This document shows, in pieces, positions 47,615-61,047 of a DNA stretch of 64,000 nt. Each line of letters starts with the position of its first letter. The first letter of the stretch is position 1. Position numbers and translations under genes: made by a program. This stretch comes from Theobroma cacao. Lineage: Eukaryota; Streptophyta; Magnoliopsida; Malvales; Malvaceae. The stretch is from NCBI RefSeq assembly GCF_000208745.1, contig NC_030850.1:20482725-20546724 (forward strand), given 5' to 3'. The notes under the pieces were generated by a model. The model searched no databases and had not been told where the DNA came from. It saw only the letters and a list, made by a program, of their open reading frames with translations.

Positions 47615-49159
47615 TGTAATACCTCGCACCCTTGTTGGACACATATAAGACCTTATTGATCAAATGAATGATCGTTTGATGTGAATTGGCGTGTTAAAGA
47701 GTGACAAAGGATGAAAGGAATGTTCAAGAATAAAATGCTTCGCGCGTGCAGAAACAATAATTAAATAATAATATTTTTGTTGGAGAAGAATTAGTAAGCT
47801 AAAGGATGATTCAGAAGTAAACCGAGTTGTAATGATGTGTTTCGGGACCAAAGAAGGTAAGTAAAAAATTTTGAAATAAAATAATATTTTATTTAATAAA
47901 ATAATATTAAAATATTAATATTTTATATGTTATCGGAATTAGTCATGAAAAATGGAATATGACTAATTTAAGTGGGGGAGAAGAAGTAAAAAAGAATTTT
48001 GAAGGAAAACAACAATAATTGTGTTAGCGTGATTTTATTAAATCGAGCTAATGCGGGTATGCAAATATTTAAATATTATGGTGACACCGCGTTGAAATGC
48101 GATCTCGATATTTTGATTATACACGTGTAAGAAAAGAAAGATAGAAGGAAATTAAAATTTTTACACGTGTCGGAAGAATTAATTTTAAAATATGAAAATT
48201 TGAGAGAAGTGTATCAAATAAAATGAAGTTGAGGAATTACATGTAAATTGCATTATTTGGAGAGAATAAATAAATAAATAATAAAATAATAAGGAAATAA
48301 AAAGGATGGGAATGTAGAAAAGTCAAACCAAAAAAATTCCAAGGTGAATGGCCGACCATACAAAAATCAAAGGAAGAAAGACAAAAGAAAAAAACAAAGA
48401 AAACAAAAGAGAAGACTGTAGAAATGATGATGCGGTAGACCATGTGAGATGAAAGAAGAGATAAAAAAGAAAAAAGAAAAGTCAGTTGTGAGGGAGAGCA
48501 AAAGAAAAGCAAAGGAAAAAGGAAAGAAAAACCGTGAGAGAGGAAGAAAGAAATGAAGAGAAAAAGGGAGAGAAAGAATCGTGGGAGAGGAAGAGAAAAG
48601 AGAATGGTTTTGCTGCACTTTGAGGGAGGAAAAGAGAGCTTTTTGCTGCAATTTTTAGAGGAAGAAAAAGACGAAAATATTGAGGTTAGAAAGCTGATTT
48701 TTTTTAGGTTAATTGCTTGAATTTTTGAGGTTTTTATGGCTGATTTTGGTTGCTGAAAAGTTGAGCTGTTTGCTGCCAATTTGTGAAAAAAAATTAGAGT
48801 TGTTTGCAACCAATTTGTGCAAAAAAATTAGAGTTGTTTGCTGCCAATTTGTGCAGGAAAATTGGACAGCATTGTGCTGCCAATTTGAGGGAGAAAAGGC
48901 AGCTAGGTGCTACCAAATTTTTTAGAAAAAGAGAGCTCAAAGTGCTGCCACCGGAGGAGGAAGAAAACGAGCTAAGAAGAAGAAACGTGGAAGAGAGAAA
49001 AAGAAAGAAAAAGAAAAGAAAAGAAATAGAAAATAAATGGGCATGGCCCAATAGAAAATAAGTAAGCCTTACGGACTCCGATTGGCATTTCGGGTAATGA
49101 GTGTCAATTGGGACGTCGCGACGGTTGTCATGGGCCCGAGTGAGTTCCGGGTCATGACA
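47615..49159 (+). mobile_element. Solo LTR (1545 bp) with long purine-rich segment
   Basis: TGTAATACCTCGCACCC at the left end and CGGGTCATGACA at the right give TG..CA ends; the right end matches the family of solo LTRs A and B, and the left end matches 56524 (complement). No clear target duplication (TCCAC versus CTTTC). Inside are an extreme purine bias (48360-49060) and a tandem repeat of GAGTTGTTTGCTGCCAATTT (48755-48895). Confidence 0.6.
48360..49060 (+). repeat. Polypurine-biased tract
   Basis: Long runs of GA-rich sequence (AAAGAAAAAAACAAAGAAAA, GAGAAAAAGGGAGAGAAAGA) broken by short mixed stretches. The bias creates long spurious frames on the complementary strand rich in Phe, Ser and Leu; I do not treat those as genes. 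Confidence 0.85.
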
Positions 49160-49160
49160 C

Positions 49161-50853
49161 TTTCAGTGTAATTCATTCCCTCATCATATATCCCGAAGAT
49201 GATAAGATCATGGTGCAGTGTCTACTCTTTTTGCTCTCCATATTCGTTCTTAAAGTTTGATCATTAGCTTTATGAAGATTTATGAAACTCTTTTCATAAT
49301 CTTCAAGTCGCCTTCGTCAAAGACTTTAATAAGCTAATATCAACCAAAAACAGTTAGGATATGTCTCCTTCATCACTTGAGGTGATGATTCCTATCTTGA
49401 TCACTCATTTGCCTTCACATGCTTCATACTATACCAAAAAGCATCCTGTTTTGGCATCTTTGGTTAGGCACACGTAAGGATGAAATCAAAGCATAGCACT
49501 CCACACATAAGACAACCTGGTTTCTTAAGTCCAAGGAGTATTTACGCAGTTGATACATGAGAAGTATAGCATAGACACTTGAGTGAAATACCAAATGCAC
49601 TTCTCATGGCGAGTTATATTCAGTTAACCTACTTTCCTAGGCAAGCACCTACATTCTAGTTCCAAGTGTCTCTATACTTCAACCTATGAGATCGGTTACT
49701 TACTTCTCAAGCAAGGAACAAAGAATGTACTAGTCTCTAGGTATCATTGATGTCCAATCTCAATGATACATTGATTAGGAACATTTTGAGATTTACGCTT
49801 TGATGCATAAAGATCTCACAACTGCAACCCATTGCAGTTCCTTTGCAAGGCATATTAATCTCATGGACTTCATCCAATTCGACTTATAACTTGTTATAAT
49901 TGATGTTTTATTGATGAAGGAAAACCTTTAATCATTCAACGTGAATGATATTGTTGCACAATTGGAATCAAGCCTTAACCAACCCCAATTAGCTGCAAGG
50001 CTCATCCCAACACAAGGAATATAGATTGCCATTTAATGCATACTTAATCACATAACTATATGTGAGAAAGGTTTTCTTTCATGTTAGTGCAATAATAAGG
50101 AGTTATTTAGTACGAATTGGATGAAATGCATGGAACATAAAGGCCTTGCAAAAGAATTGTAAAGTTGCTATAACTAAGAGATCACTATGCATCAAAGCCA
50201 TGTTCTTAAAATTATTCCTGGTAATTGTATTGTCAAGACAGGAAATTGATAATGCTTAAAGACTAGTACATGTTAAGCTTCCTTACCTAGGAAGTAAGCA
50301 ATCGATCTCATAGATTGAAGTATATAAGATACTTAAGGATAACATGTAGGTGGTTGTTAAAGAGCTTGTTCACTGAACATGCCCCGTTCTGAGAACTCCA
50401 TTTAGTATTTCACTCCAGTGTCTATGGAATATGTTCTCATGTGATAGGTGTGCAATTAGTTTTTGGACTTGAGACACCAAGTCATCTTGTATGGGGAATG
50501 ACATACTTTGATTTCACCCCTACGATTTTGGAGGTGACCAAATGTCTAAACAGAGTGTTTTGGGTATGCCATGAAGCATGCGAAGGTGAATGAGTGGTCA
50601 AGAAAGGATTTATCACCCCAAGTGATATGAGGGGATGTATCTCACTTATTCTCAATTCTTGATTAACTTGCATAAAGTCTTTGGCCAAAGCATGATGAAT
50701 TTAAGGAAAGTTAGTTTCCTAAACTCATAAGGTTAGTCATGAATTATGAGAACTACTATGGAATGTTATAAGTAGACACTGAGCCATGCTTTATGACATA
50801 TCCGGGATATTTGTTGAAAGGATCATATTGCACTAAGAGGCTTATCACTGAAG
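49161..50853. repeat. Large foldback (inverted repeat), arms about 750 bp, spacer about 190 bp
   Basis: The arms 49161-49915 and 50105-50853 are complementary along their length about a centre near 49998. Paired landmarks: CATCCAATTCG (49871) with CGAATTGGATG (50113); TGATGCAT (49801) with ATGCATCA (about 50188); GAGATCGGTTACTTACTTC (49689) with AAGTAAGCAATCGATCTC (50293); CAGTGTCTACT (49216) with AGTAGACACTG (50771); ATATCCCG (49187) with CGGGATAT (50803). Arms are diverged but nearly equal in length. No gene inside. The origin could be two opposed LTR fragments or a foldback element. Confidence 0.85.
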
Positions 50854-52008
50854 GGCTTTGTCAAATTCTTTAATTGATATTTTAACATTTTGGTGGTCAT
50901 GATGTATTGCTAGATGCTGCTCATGATCTACAAATATAAATCAATTATCAAATTGATATTTGATTAAGATTTATATTTGTTGCTAACATGTTAAAAGCCT
51001 AATGAGTCACACAGATTAAATGACATGATTGAGATTAAATAAGGATAATCAATTAAGTTGTACTTAATTGGAATATACCAAAATAAAGTGAAAAATTAAT
51101 TAAGTTCACAAGGACTTAATTGAATTAAAATACAATTGTTGTATCTAGGATTACTGTTAGAGGCCAAACACTTGGGTGGCTGAAGATTTGACAAATCCTA
51201 AAGGTGAAGAAGCAAAGATTTCGATTTCAGGATTTTAGATCATCTTATTCTCCTTTCGATGTTCTTGATTCATCACAAGTGTTTTTGGATTAAATTGGTT
51301 GTTGATTACGATATCTAGAGCAAGGCATGTAACTCTTAAACTTATGAATATTCATAATTAATTTGAAAATTACATGAAAAAGACAAACATTGATCCTGTG
51401 GGATTCAACTGTTTCTCTGATTAAATCCTAGTTTATTTCTTCGCTGCATTATATTTTTTAATTTCTTGATTGATTTCATGTTTGAGCATGAAGTCTAATC
51501 CCGGCACTCTAATACTCAGTGAGTGGTGCACATAATCAGAATCATATTCATTCATTGGAAAAATAATAAATATGGCACTCCCAGTGCATCAATAAAATCA
51601 AACAAACATCTCCGAATATAGGGCATATTAGTATCCTTAAGTCTTCAATATGGGGACATATCATCATCCCCAAGATCTCCAAAGATCATCACTCACATCA
51701 TTAGACTTACCCTCGAATTCAATCATAGTCAGTCACATCATTTTCCACCGCACACTCTAGTTACTGGAGTATCGTATCGATTCATATCATATTTATCTAG
51801 GCCTTTCCAAGGCTGTCACACGTTGTATACAAATAAATTCACATTATGTCAAATCAGTGAGTGGTCCTTCCTAGACATAATCAAATCACGCATAGTGGCC
51901 AGCCGACGAAGAAACAAATAATGCCCAACGACGAAGCAGTTGGCAAAATACAAGTCACGTGCGTGCCAAAGTGATGGGTAAAGAATCACATCATCGATCG
52001 AAGTAATC
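50854..52008. other. Gene-free stretch with retroelement-like remnants
   Basis: AT-rich sequence. A TTTCTTCGCTGCATTATATTT stretch near 51435 and CACAAGTGTTTTTGGATTAA resemble copia LTR ends; 51510-52000 contains ACTCAGTGAGTGGTGCACA and GCCAGCCGACGAAGAAACAA, which look like parts of Ty3-type LTRs. I see no gene. Confidence 0.4.
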
Positions 52009-52819
52009 TGTCACAGCCTAAATCCCGAGCCATGATCGGGGCATAGACCCAATAGGCATGGCCTACTGGGCCCAAGCAAGCCTTTCTATGAAAACTTGTT
52101 CATTAGACCCTCTATCCCTCATTTACATCTAAAGTTCTTATTTCATAGTTTTCAAAAATAATTTCTTCTCAAGAATAAATCATGGTAACTGAACATATAC
52201 CATTTATAAAATAATATTACCATTTGCCAACCTGTGGTGACATTATCATGCAAACCAAACATACAGTGTTTACAACAAATCTCACGAATTACATTTAAAA
52301 AACCATATACACATACAAAAGACCTTAACTATCAGCGAAGTGACTCTAACGTGGGTATTATCATGGAGTGTCCTGGTAAACCTACTGTACGATAACAGGA
52401 GGAAGCACTTTTACCTAGGATCCAACTACCTTCAAACCTGAAAACTAAAACATGAAGTTGAAAAGAATGAGTATAAACCCAGTGAGTGAACATAGGAAGG
52501 GAACAAGCAAACGATACGAAAGGTTTTCGAAAACAAGATTCACTCATTTTAAAACCATGAAATTTGTATATCATAGACAACTCGATACCATGTTGACGTT
52601 TAACTCATTTTAAAACACTTAGGAAATTCAACTTTCAATAATCAATAGAATCACATTTCATTTTCCAAGCATCCCTGCTCTATAGGGCAGCTACACAAGC
52701 GTGTAAGAATTCATATATACATTTTGTATATATATATATGCAAACATTCATCAAATATATCAAGATCATTCCCACACTAGTCAACATGGCTCAATGCATA
52801 CAACCACCATCCTCAACTC

Positions 52820-52945
52820 AGCTCATGTGCACTCTCACACCTCACATAGCTGATATCCTCATGTGCACTCCCACACCGCACATGATAAATATCATGTACA
52901 CTCCCACACCACATCATCACCATCACGTGCACTCCCACACCACAC
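52820..52945. repeat. Short tandem repeat in LTR (GTGCACTCCCACACC)
   Basis: Four units with CTCATGTGCACTCCCACACC followed by a GCACAT variant. Complement of the 34690-34800 repeat. Confidence 0.85.
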
Positions 52946-53969
52946 ATGCATGGTTATAGTTATCATACAACATTATCATTCAAGGCATAACATACATATC
53001 CACATAATATAGGAACACATGGTTTCCAAAATAATGTAGTCAACTACTTACATTTATATTATCCAAAATAATGTCGTCCATTGCCAACTCATAGTGGCAA
53101 TGTTACTCAAAATAAACATATACTGTTTGTGACATGTATCTTAGTGATTTACATCAAGTGTACATATATACAGGCAAAAGACTCGACTTCTAGCAGAGTG
53201 ACCTTAGGTGAAGGTATAGCTACTGAATGCCGTGGTACCTACCAAAAGTGAGAATATACGTGGACCCCTCACTCTAGGTTCCAACTATCTCTGGATCTGA
53301 AAAACATAAAGTTAAAAAGGGTGAGTATAAACTCAGTGAGTGAACATAAGAAGGGAACAAGCATTACTACGAGAAGTTTTAGAAAACATGATGATTTTTG
53401 TTGAAAATAATGCAATTTAGCTCAATTTCTTGTTAAAACCTCTTAATTCAACTCTTGATCATTTAGTGCCTTAGTATTGAAAGATCCATGATCAATAAAG
53501 AAGTTAAAGAGTGAAAGTACAGAAAAGTTCAAGCAAGGCAAGCATAGTAGAGTGAATCTCGCTACAGTGGAAAGGCATTCTCGCTGCAACAAACTTCAGG
53601 GTAAAATTTTGAACCAATAACCCGAGAGTTTCTCGCTACAGTGAGAATGTATTTCGCTATAGCAAAAATTCGGGCAAGCATTTTATCTAACCACCCGAGA
53701 GTTTCTCGCTGCAACGAAAATACATTTTCGCTGTAGTGAAATTCTGGGCTAGTCAAGCCCCCAGCACCCGAGAGTTTCTCACTGCAGTGAGAAACAAGGC
53801 AATGAAATTAAAAGAATTTTAGTCACAACAAAAACCCATTTTTGTTGTAATGAAAATCAATTGGAAAGCATTTGTCAAATATTAACATTCAATATTCAAT
53901 TCAAACACATAATACTTTCCCTAACCTCTCTATGTATGTGTATACATGTATATAACTCCCATCTCACTA

Positions 53970-54300
53970 GCTCATGTGCACTTCCACACCGCACATAGCT
54001 AGAATCATCCTGTGCACTCACACATCGCACAAGGCAATATCATCATGTGCACTACCACATCGCACATGGCATAGATCATCAACGTGTGCACTCACACAGC
54101 ACACCACTATCACGCACATGGCATATATCATCAGTGTGTGCACTTACATAGCACACCACTATCACACATATGGCATATATCATCAGTGTGTGCACTCACA
54201 CAGCACATCACTATCACGCACATGGCATATATCATCAGTGTGTGCACTCACACAGCACATCACTATCACTGTCACGTGCACTCCCACACCGCACACGCAC
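53970..54300. repeat. Expanded short tandem repeat in LTR
   Basis: About eight units. The inner ones have a near-identical 60-bp form (CATGGCATATATCATCAGTG then TGTGCACTCACACAGCAC), so the array has been homogenised recently compared with the other copies. Confidence 0.85.
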
Positions 54301-57300
54301 GGTTACAATTATCACCCAATAGTGCCATTCAATGCTTAACATACACGTCAACATAATGTAGAACTATATGAGTTCATCACATTCATATTTCACAACATAA
54401 AAACGTTTCATCAAGGGCTTGTTCCCATGCATATTTAGAGAAAAGTTGAACAAAAATATTTCAAGTGATTCAACCAAATACATATGCATTTATCCCAAAA
54501 CATTTTAATGCAAGTTCACTCACTTGTCTTTGTTGATTCTTTAATCGATTCCGACTTCCACTAATGCTCCAAGTGGAGATGTGGGGTCTCGTTGGAACCT
54601 ATCATACACAATAGCATCACACCAGCTCAATTGACACGAATATTATTCCAAAAGTTATTTTCCTAAATCAAGTTTTGCTAGTTATTCCTAACTAGCTTCC
54701 AATTACCATTTAACTAGTCATTAGTTTACACTACTCTAGTCACACTAAGAATAAATAAACAACCCTCAACAATAAAACAACCCACAACTCTAATTATTGG
54801 CCATCATCAACAACTTAAAATCAAACTTAACTCACTACTCACCTTGGTGGTTTTGTAGTTGAATTCTTTTCCAAGAGTTTGTCAAGCTGTTATGGAAGGT
54901 CTCTTTTTCTCTCGAAAACATCCAACTAGTGAGAGAAAGTATTGAGGAAAGACTTTTGAGGCTTCTTGAGGTGTAGAAGTGAAAGAGCACAAGGAATCCT
55001 ATGAAAAAATGTACCAAAGCATGAGAATTGAAGTTACTTTGAGAAAGTTATGAAGGTTTCAAGGGATGGCTTCCAAGGAAGATGGAAACGTGAAATGGAG
55101 AAAAGAAATGGGAAGAAGAAGAAGAAGCTGTTGGAAGTGAGGAGAAAGTGTTGGAGAAAATAAGATATTTATCCTATAGTTGACTAAGTTCCACTTATTT
55201 ACAAAAATGTCATTGCATAGTTAACTTTGCCTTCTTATTCCCTTTTAGCTTAAACTTTTACTCTTTTGACACTAAGAAAAGGTCCACAAGAGATTAGAGG
55301 TACTCAAGTTCAGGAAAACTTAAAAATTTAGACTCGAGACCCAAAATGACCATTTTACCCCTACCATGGAAATTATCGTTATTTTTATTTTCTTCGTTTA
55401 TTTCATTATTATATGCATCATTCAGTTATTCCTTAAGTCTACTTAGACCTTAATAATATTAGAAAAACTCACTTCTAGGGGCTCACCAAGGAAGTGACAG
55501 AACTACCCTTAACCCACGTCATTGTGTCTACCTCCGTTACACGTCTATGAAAGTTAAGGTTTCATAAAAATAAAATCTGAAAATATAACCCATAAATTCT
55601 AAAATTCAAGAGTTGAAAATACATACCTTTTGGCTTTAAAAATGAAGGAAAGAAAGAAAGATTTTTTCTTTCTCTCTCTTAGGGTTTGGTTACGTTGAAA
55701 ATTAGGGTTAAAAGTTGTGGGTTTTGGTGCTCAAGAAGTTAGGAGAAGGAAAAAGTAAGAAAAGAAAGGAAAGGAAAAGAAAATGAAGAAAATTTGATTT
55801 TTCATGGTGAAGTGAAAATGGCATTGGAAGCATGAAGAAGAAGAAGAAAATGCCTTTTTAGGTGGATAAGAACTAGTCATGGAAGAAGAAGATAAGAGTC
55901 AAAGCTTCCTTTGGAAGCTTTGATCAAGCTAATGGCAAAATTACCATTTTGCCCTCCAAGGTTTTTTCCTTTTTAATTAAGTCCTCCCACAATCTTTTAA
56001 TTCCAATTTCTTTCCATTTTTCTTCCTTAACACTTGTACCAATAAATATCAAGTTTGCACTTCAACGCGGTATCCCCATAATATTTAAATATATACTTAC
56101 CCGCTCTAACTTTATTTAATAAGGACATGCGAGCCCCACTAACGTCGTTTTTCTCTGAAACTCTCTCATTCTTCTTCTCCCTCACTTAGATTGACCATAT
56201 ACTCCTCCTTCATGACTAATTTTGACATCAAATAAAATTTTAATATTTTAATATTATTTTATTTAAAAATTTTTCACTTGTCTCCTTGGCACCCAAAATG
56301 TCTTATTATGCCTCGATTCACTTCCGAATCACTTTTTATCTCGCTAATTCATCCTCAACAAAAATATTATTATTTAATTATTATTTCTTCACTTGTAAAA
56401 TATTTTACTCTAGAATATTCCTTTCACCCATCACCGCTCTTTAACACTTAAATTAACATCAATTAGCCCTTCGTCTTATCAATCCAGTTATGTTGACTAC
56501 TATATAGGGGTACGAGGTATTACAGTCTCTCCCACTTAAATAGAATTCGTCTTTGAATTCAGGTCGATGTCAAGTTATTAATCCCAGTTTACGATCTTAT
56601 TTCGTTTCCTTCTTCATAAGGAATTTAATTTATCTATTTCGTTACCTTCAGTTTGACTCAAACACTTTACAAGGTGAGAGTACATGATTTACATCTTTAT
56701 CACCTTGAGTCAAAGCAACGGTACCCTTCAACATTTGTTTTCTCTCACAACTAATATTCAAAGTATACCTTTAACTCCATTCCAACCTTACACACATCTC
56801 AATCTCAATCATACCAATTTTGATCACAAATCATGCTTACTTATGTATACCTAACTGCCACATCTTTATTTTGATTCTTGTTAAACTTCTCGACATTCAC
56901 TAGCCTTATCCCTATACACTATTACATAACTTATGGCATTATGAACATGCCCTATTCATTCCTATACATATTTCCAACATTATGGGGAGTTGAATCTTTC
57001 AACCATTCCCTCATGCTTCCTGTTTATTTTGTATTTATGTAACTTAAATCTTTTTGTTCATATTAGTCCATCTTGTATGACTTAACCACACTACAGGTTA
57101 CATTTCCTTGATATCATTTCTTTGACTATTGCTCCAAAATTTCCTTATGTCAACATAGCTCAACTTCTGATGGGATTTCTTATCGTTGTACTATCTATAC
57201 AACTCATCAAATATATTAAGTTCAAATCTCGAATCACTAAGAACAATTCTTCACTTTAGTTGGGCACATCATCAACTCTACACATACGTATGTACACACA

Positions 57301-58432
57301 CATTAAAAGTCAACATTCCTCAGTATGTATGGGAATCCTTGTATTCAAGTGCCTTCGGACTAAAGTTCCCTTTATTCGTTCCCATCCATAACCAAGATTC
57401 AATGTAATAACTCTCATAGTGCATGTCAACATTCTCATATTTAACCTAAAAACTTTGGGGTATAATCAATTTCAAATAGCCCTCTTTCAATTATTTAAAT
57501 TACCATTCAACTTGCGTCTTACCACAAGTTATCTCTTACATAATCCATACAAATTCCCATTATGCCTATGCATAACTTCATATCATTTATATCATTTCCA
57601 ATTATATGCTTAAGTTTCATGGTACTATATATCCTTGCATCACAATGTCAATAACCACATCTTACTTGCCAACTATCATTTTCATTAAATTGCAATCCAG
57701 TATCTGTATATGTTTTATAATCTCATTAACCCTTCAAAGATTCATCTTTACTTGATCATTGCATCTTATGCAATACCACAATTCCTAAAAGTCATCCCTA
57801 TTTCTTGATTGTCTTTCATACCTCTAACATATATATATTATATCCTTACTACATTTCAATTTTAACGAGTCACTTAAGACTTAGACTCATTCAAATCATG
57901 CATGCGTCATGCATTTCCAAATTCCAACTTCCATAATACATTAGGAGGTTTTCATTATCTGACTTCATTATCAAGGTTACCTTCACTCATCTTTTTGCAC
58001 TACTCTTTCATACTAATATTACATCATTCTCTCTTAGCCAATTGACTATATGTACTTGAAATTACAAGACTTGAAGCAAGGTTCTTGAGTACAAGACTTG
58101 AAGCAAGGTTCTTCTCAAGTACCTCTCAATGTCAATGTGAGTATCACTTTCAGCTTATGGCACCTCTTTTGTAACGACATAACTTAATGCTTGTTTTCAT
58201 GAGATTCACAGCAAGATTCCCTTTGAGTATTTCCTTGCAGATACCCATTTTAAACTTATGTCTTACCACATATGATCACATAACCCGTGGTTTAGCCGTT
58301 AGGCTCTTTAGCAAGTTTCAAAATCCCACATATTATACTTGTCATGTATGATTGGTAATTCTTTCTCAAGGATGTTCATGCATTCCCGAAACATTTAATC
58401 ACTTATTTGCTCTTTAACATTCCGAGCACATC

Positions 58433-61047
58433 TGTCACAGCCCAAATTCCCAGGCCATGATCGGCGCATGGGCCCAATGGGCATACCCACCAAGCCCAAG
58501 CGAGCCTATTATGTAATCTTGCTTAACATCCCATCAACTATTCTCAAGTCACCTTTCATAATTTCAACTTATAATCACTTTAATAATGGCTATAGCAATC
58601 AAGAATTTCATTAATATAAACCCAAAATGATGTTAACATTTCAACTCATGGTGGCATTAACAGTTAAAATATACATATTTTGTCTAAGACACGTTTCTTA
58701 GTATTTTACATCACATGAACGTACTCATAAAACAAAATGACTCTTGACTTCCAACGGAGTGACCACAGTGAAAATGCGGCTACTGAGATGCCATAGTACC
58801 TACCAAGAAAGCGAGCATATGTGTCCAACTCAATCTAGGTCCCAACTGCTTCCAAATCTGAAAACATGAATTTTAAAAACGTGAGTACGAAACTCAGTGA
58901 GTGAACATAAGAAGGGAATAAGCAATCAATAGGAAGAATTTGGAAATCATAATGCATTTGTTACAAAAACAATGCACTTGATTTAATTTCTTACTAAAAA
59001 CCCATCATTTCAAACCTTGATTAATACCCTCATAGTGATTAACAAACCCATAATCAATCCATAAAGTTAAATGGGTGAAAAATATGTCAAAAACCAAATA
59101 GGGTAGCATGTAGGATAGAATGTTTCTCACTGCAGCGAGAACTGCAGCGAAGTTCATTCTCGCTGCAATGAGAAACAGTACTAGTTTGCATATGATTCAG
59201 TTTTTCTAAAATATCTCCCGTTACAAAATTCTAATTAACCTGATTTTTAAACCATTAGAAAGATAATAGGCAGGGCTACTTTTATGTTTACCACTTTTCC
59301 CAGTTCGGACGAAAAGGTGGTCAAAATCTTCATCAAAGTGAAGACACTGCATCAGAACTTGAGAGTTTCTTGCTGCTACGAGATTTATTTTCGCTGCAGC
59401 GAGTTTTTTGCTGCCAAAATAGAATGTTTCTCGCTGCAGCGAGAAGCAGGGCACCTAAGTGAAAAAGGGGCCTCTTTTGCACAAAAATCCATTTGATGTT
59501 GCAATAAAGATCAATTTGCAAGAAAAATGGGAATTTCTCAAGATTCATCATGCCAAATTTCACATGCATTACAACCATATACCTTTACTCATAAACTTCC
59601 TATAACACACATATTTACATATGTATATTTATATATACCCAACATCATCATGCACACCATCCCATCATCATCAGCTCAAGTGCACTCCCTACTCGCACAT
59701 GGCTGGGTCATCACCGGGTTATGTGCACTCCCTACTCGCAATAACCGGGTCATCATCGGCTTATGCGCACTCCCTACTCGCACATAGCCGAGTCAATATC
59801 ATTACACAATAATATATTCATATGTATATATATATCAACATAATGTAGCAGTATATGAATCCATAATAGCCACATATCACAACATAAAGATAATTTATCA
59901 AGGGCTTGTTCCCAAGGCACCCACTTTTAAGAAAAGTTTGATAAAATCATTTAATGTCTTGTGCAAACACATTCACATTCCCAAAAGTACTTTGAATGCA
60001 AGTTCACTCACCGGTCTTGTTGTTTCTTTTGCTTGACTCTAACCTCATCTAATACTCCAAATGTACATGTGAGGCCTTGTTGGAACCTATACACACACAA
60101 CATCACAACCAATCCAATTTACATTAATATCACTCCAAAAGCTTGTTTCTAATTCAAATTCTACTAGTCATTCCTAATTGGCTTCCAACTATATCAAATG
60201 GATATTCCTTGCACTACTCTAATCACACTAAAAATGAGTAAACAACTCAACAATAAAACAGCTCATAATCCCAATTACTAGCCATTATCAACAACTTAAA
60301 ACCAAGCCTAATTCATCACTCACTTTAGGGTTTCTTTGTAGTTGAATTCTCTTCCAATAGCTTCTAAACAAATGTGAAAAATCTTTTTTTCTCTCTCTAA
60401 AACCTCCAACTAGTGAGAGAAAGTGCTAAACAAGGACTTTTTGAGGGTTTTAAAGTGAGAGAGTGAAAGAGCACAAGGGTTATAGTCAAAAGGGCACAAA
60501 GGTATGAAAATTAGAGCTAGAGAGAGAAAGTTGTGAAAGTTTCATATCAAGCTTCCATGGAGGATGGAAGCAACGTGAGATGGAAGAAGAAGAAAGAGAA
60601 GAAGAAAGAGAAGAAGTTGTTGGAGAATGAAAAAGCTGTTGGAAGAAAAATATTTATAGCTCAAGCTTATCCATTCCACTTGAAATTACGAAAATGCCCT
60701 TAGCACATTAACTTGTTCTCCTTCAATCCTTGGTGCAATATTTTTACTCTTTTGATACTAAAACAAGCCCATAATGGTCTAGACATGCTCAGGTTTACGA
60801 AACTTAAAAATTTTGACTTGAGGTGAAAAATGACCATTTTGCCCCTATGTTGAAAATTATTGAAACTTTTAGTTTTCTTCGTGTTTTCATCATTACACAT
60901 TATTTATTTGATCTTATGCCTATTTAGACCTTAAAATATCATAAAACCTTCTTTTAGGAGCTTTTTAAAAGAAATGATGAAACTACCCCTGGCCCATGTT
61001 ATTGCGTCTATGCGTAGTTATGAGCCTATAGGGGTTGAGGTCTCACA
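58433..61047 (-). mobile_element. Solo LTR of family X (2615 bp) with ACATC target duplication
   Basis: On the - strand it begins TGTGAGACCTCAACC and ends GGGCTGTGACA. ACATC flanks it at 58428-58432 and 61048-61052. It has the family's (TA)-rich run, CTCCCTACTCGCACATGGCT repeats (59675-59795), and palindromes at about 59125-59175, 59391 and 59428. It lacks about the first 110 bp of the 33330-36059 copy, or uses a different start. Confidence 0.85.

Larger units (their letters stand above)
52009..56524 (-). mobile_element. Composite 3' LTR of a second Ty3-like element
   Basis: On the - strand it starts at 56524 with TGTAATACCTCGTACCCC, preceded by a PPT, and ends at 52009 with GGCTGTGACA. The first kilobase (56524 to about 55570) matches the start of the LTR at 47615; the following part (about 55560 to 53040) matches family X LTR; and 52980-52009 repeats the last kilobase of family X LTR. 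So it is either a chimeric LTR with a tandem terminal duplication or two LTR fragments joined. It includes palindromes (53560-53790) and CATGTGCACTCCCACACCGC repeats. Confidence 0.65.

Noticed and set aside
48237..48809. A 190-codon minus-strand frame rich in Phe, Ser and Leu that looks like a membrane protein
   Set aside because: It lies opposite a polypurine tract; low-complexity pyrimidine sequence on the - strand gives FFSLL-rich frames without any gene.
47615..49159. Perfect target duplication for the solo LTR
   Set aside because: The flanks are TCCAC and CTTTC. A shared CAC near both ends is too short to claim, so I give the LTR without a duplication.
54084..54356. Cys/His-rich frames over 53974-54356
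   Set aside because: They come from the CATGTGCACTCNCACANCGCAC tandem repeat in an LTR; the His and Cys pattern follows the repeat unit and is not a zinc finger.
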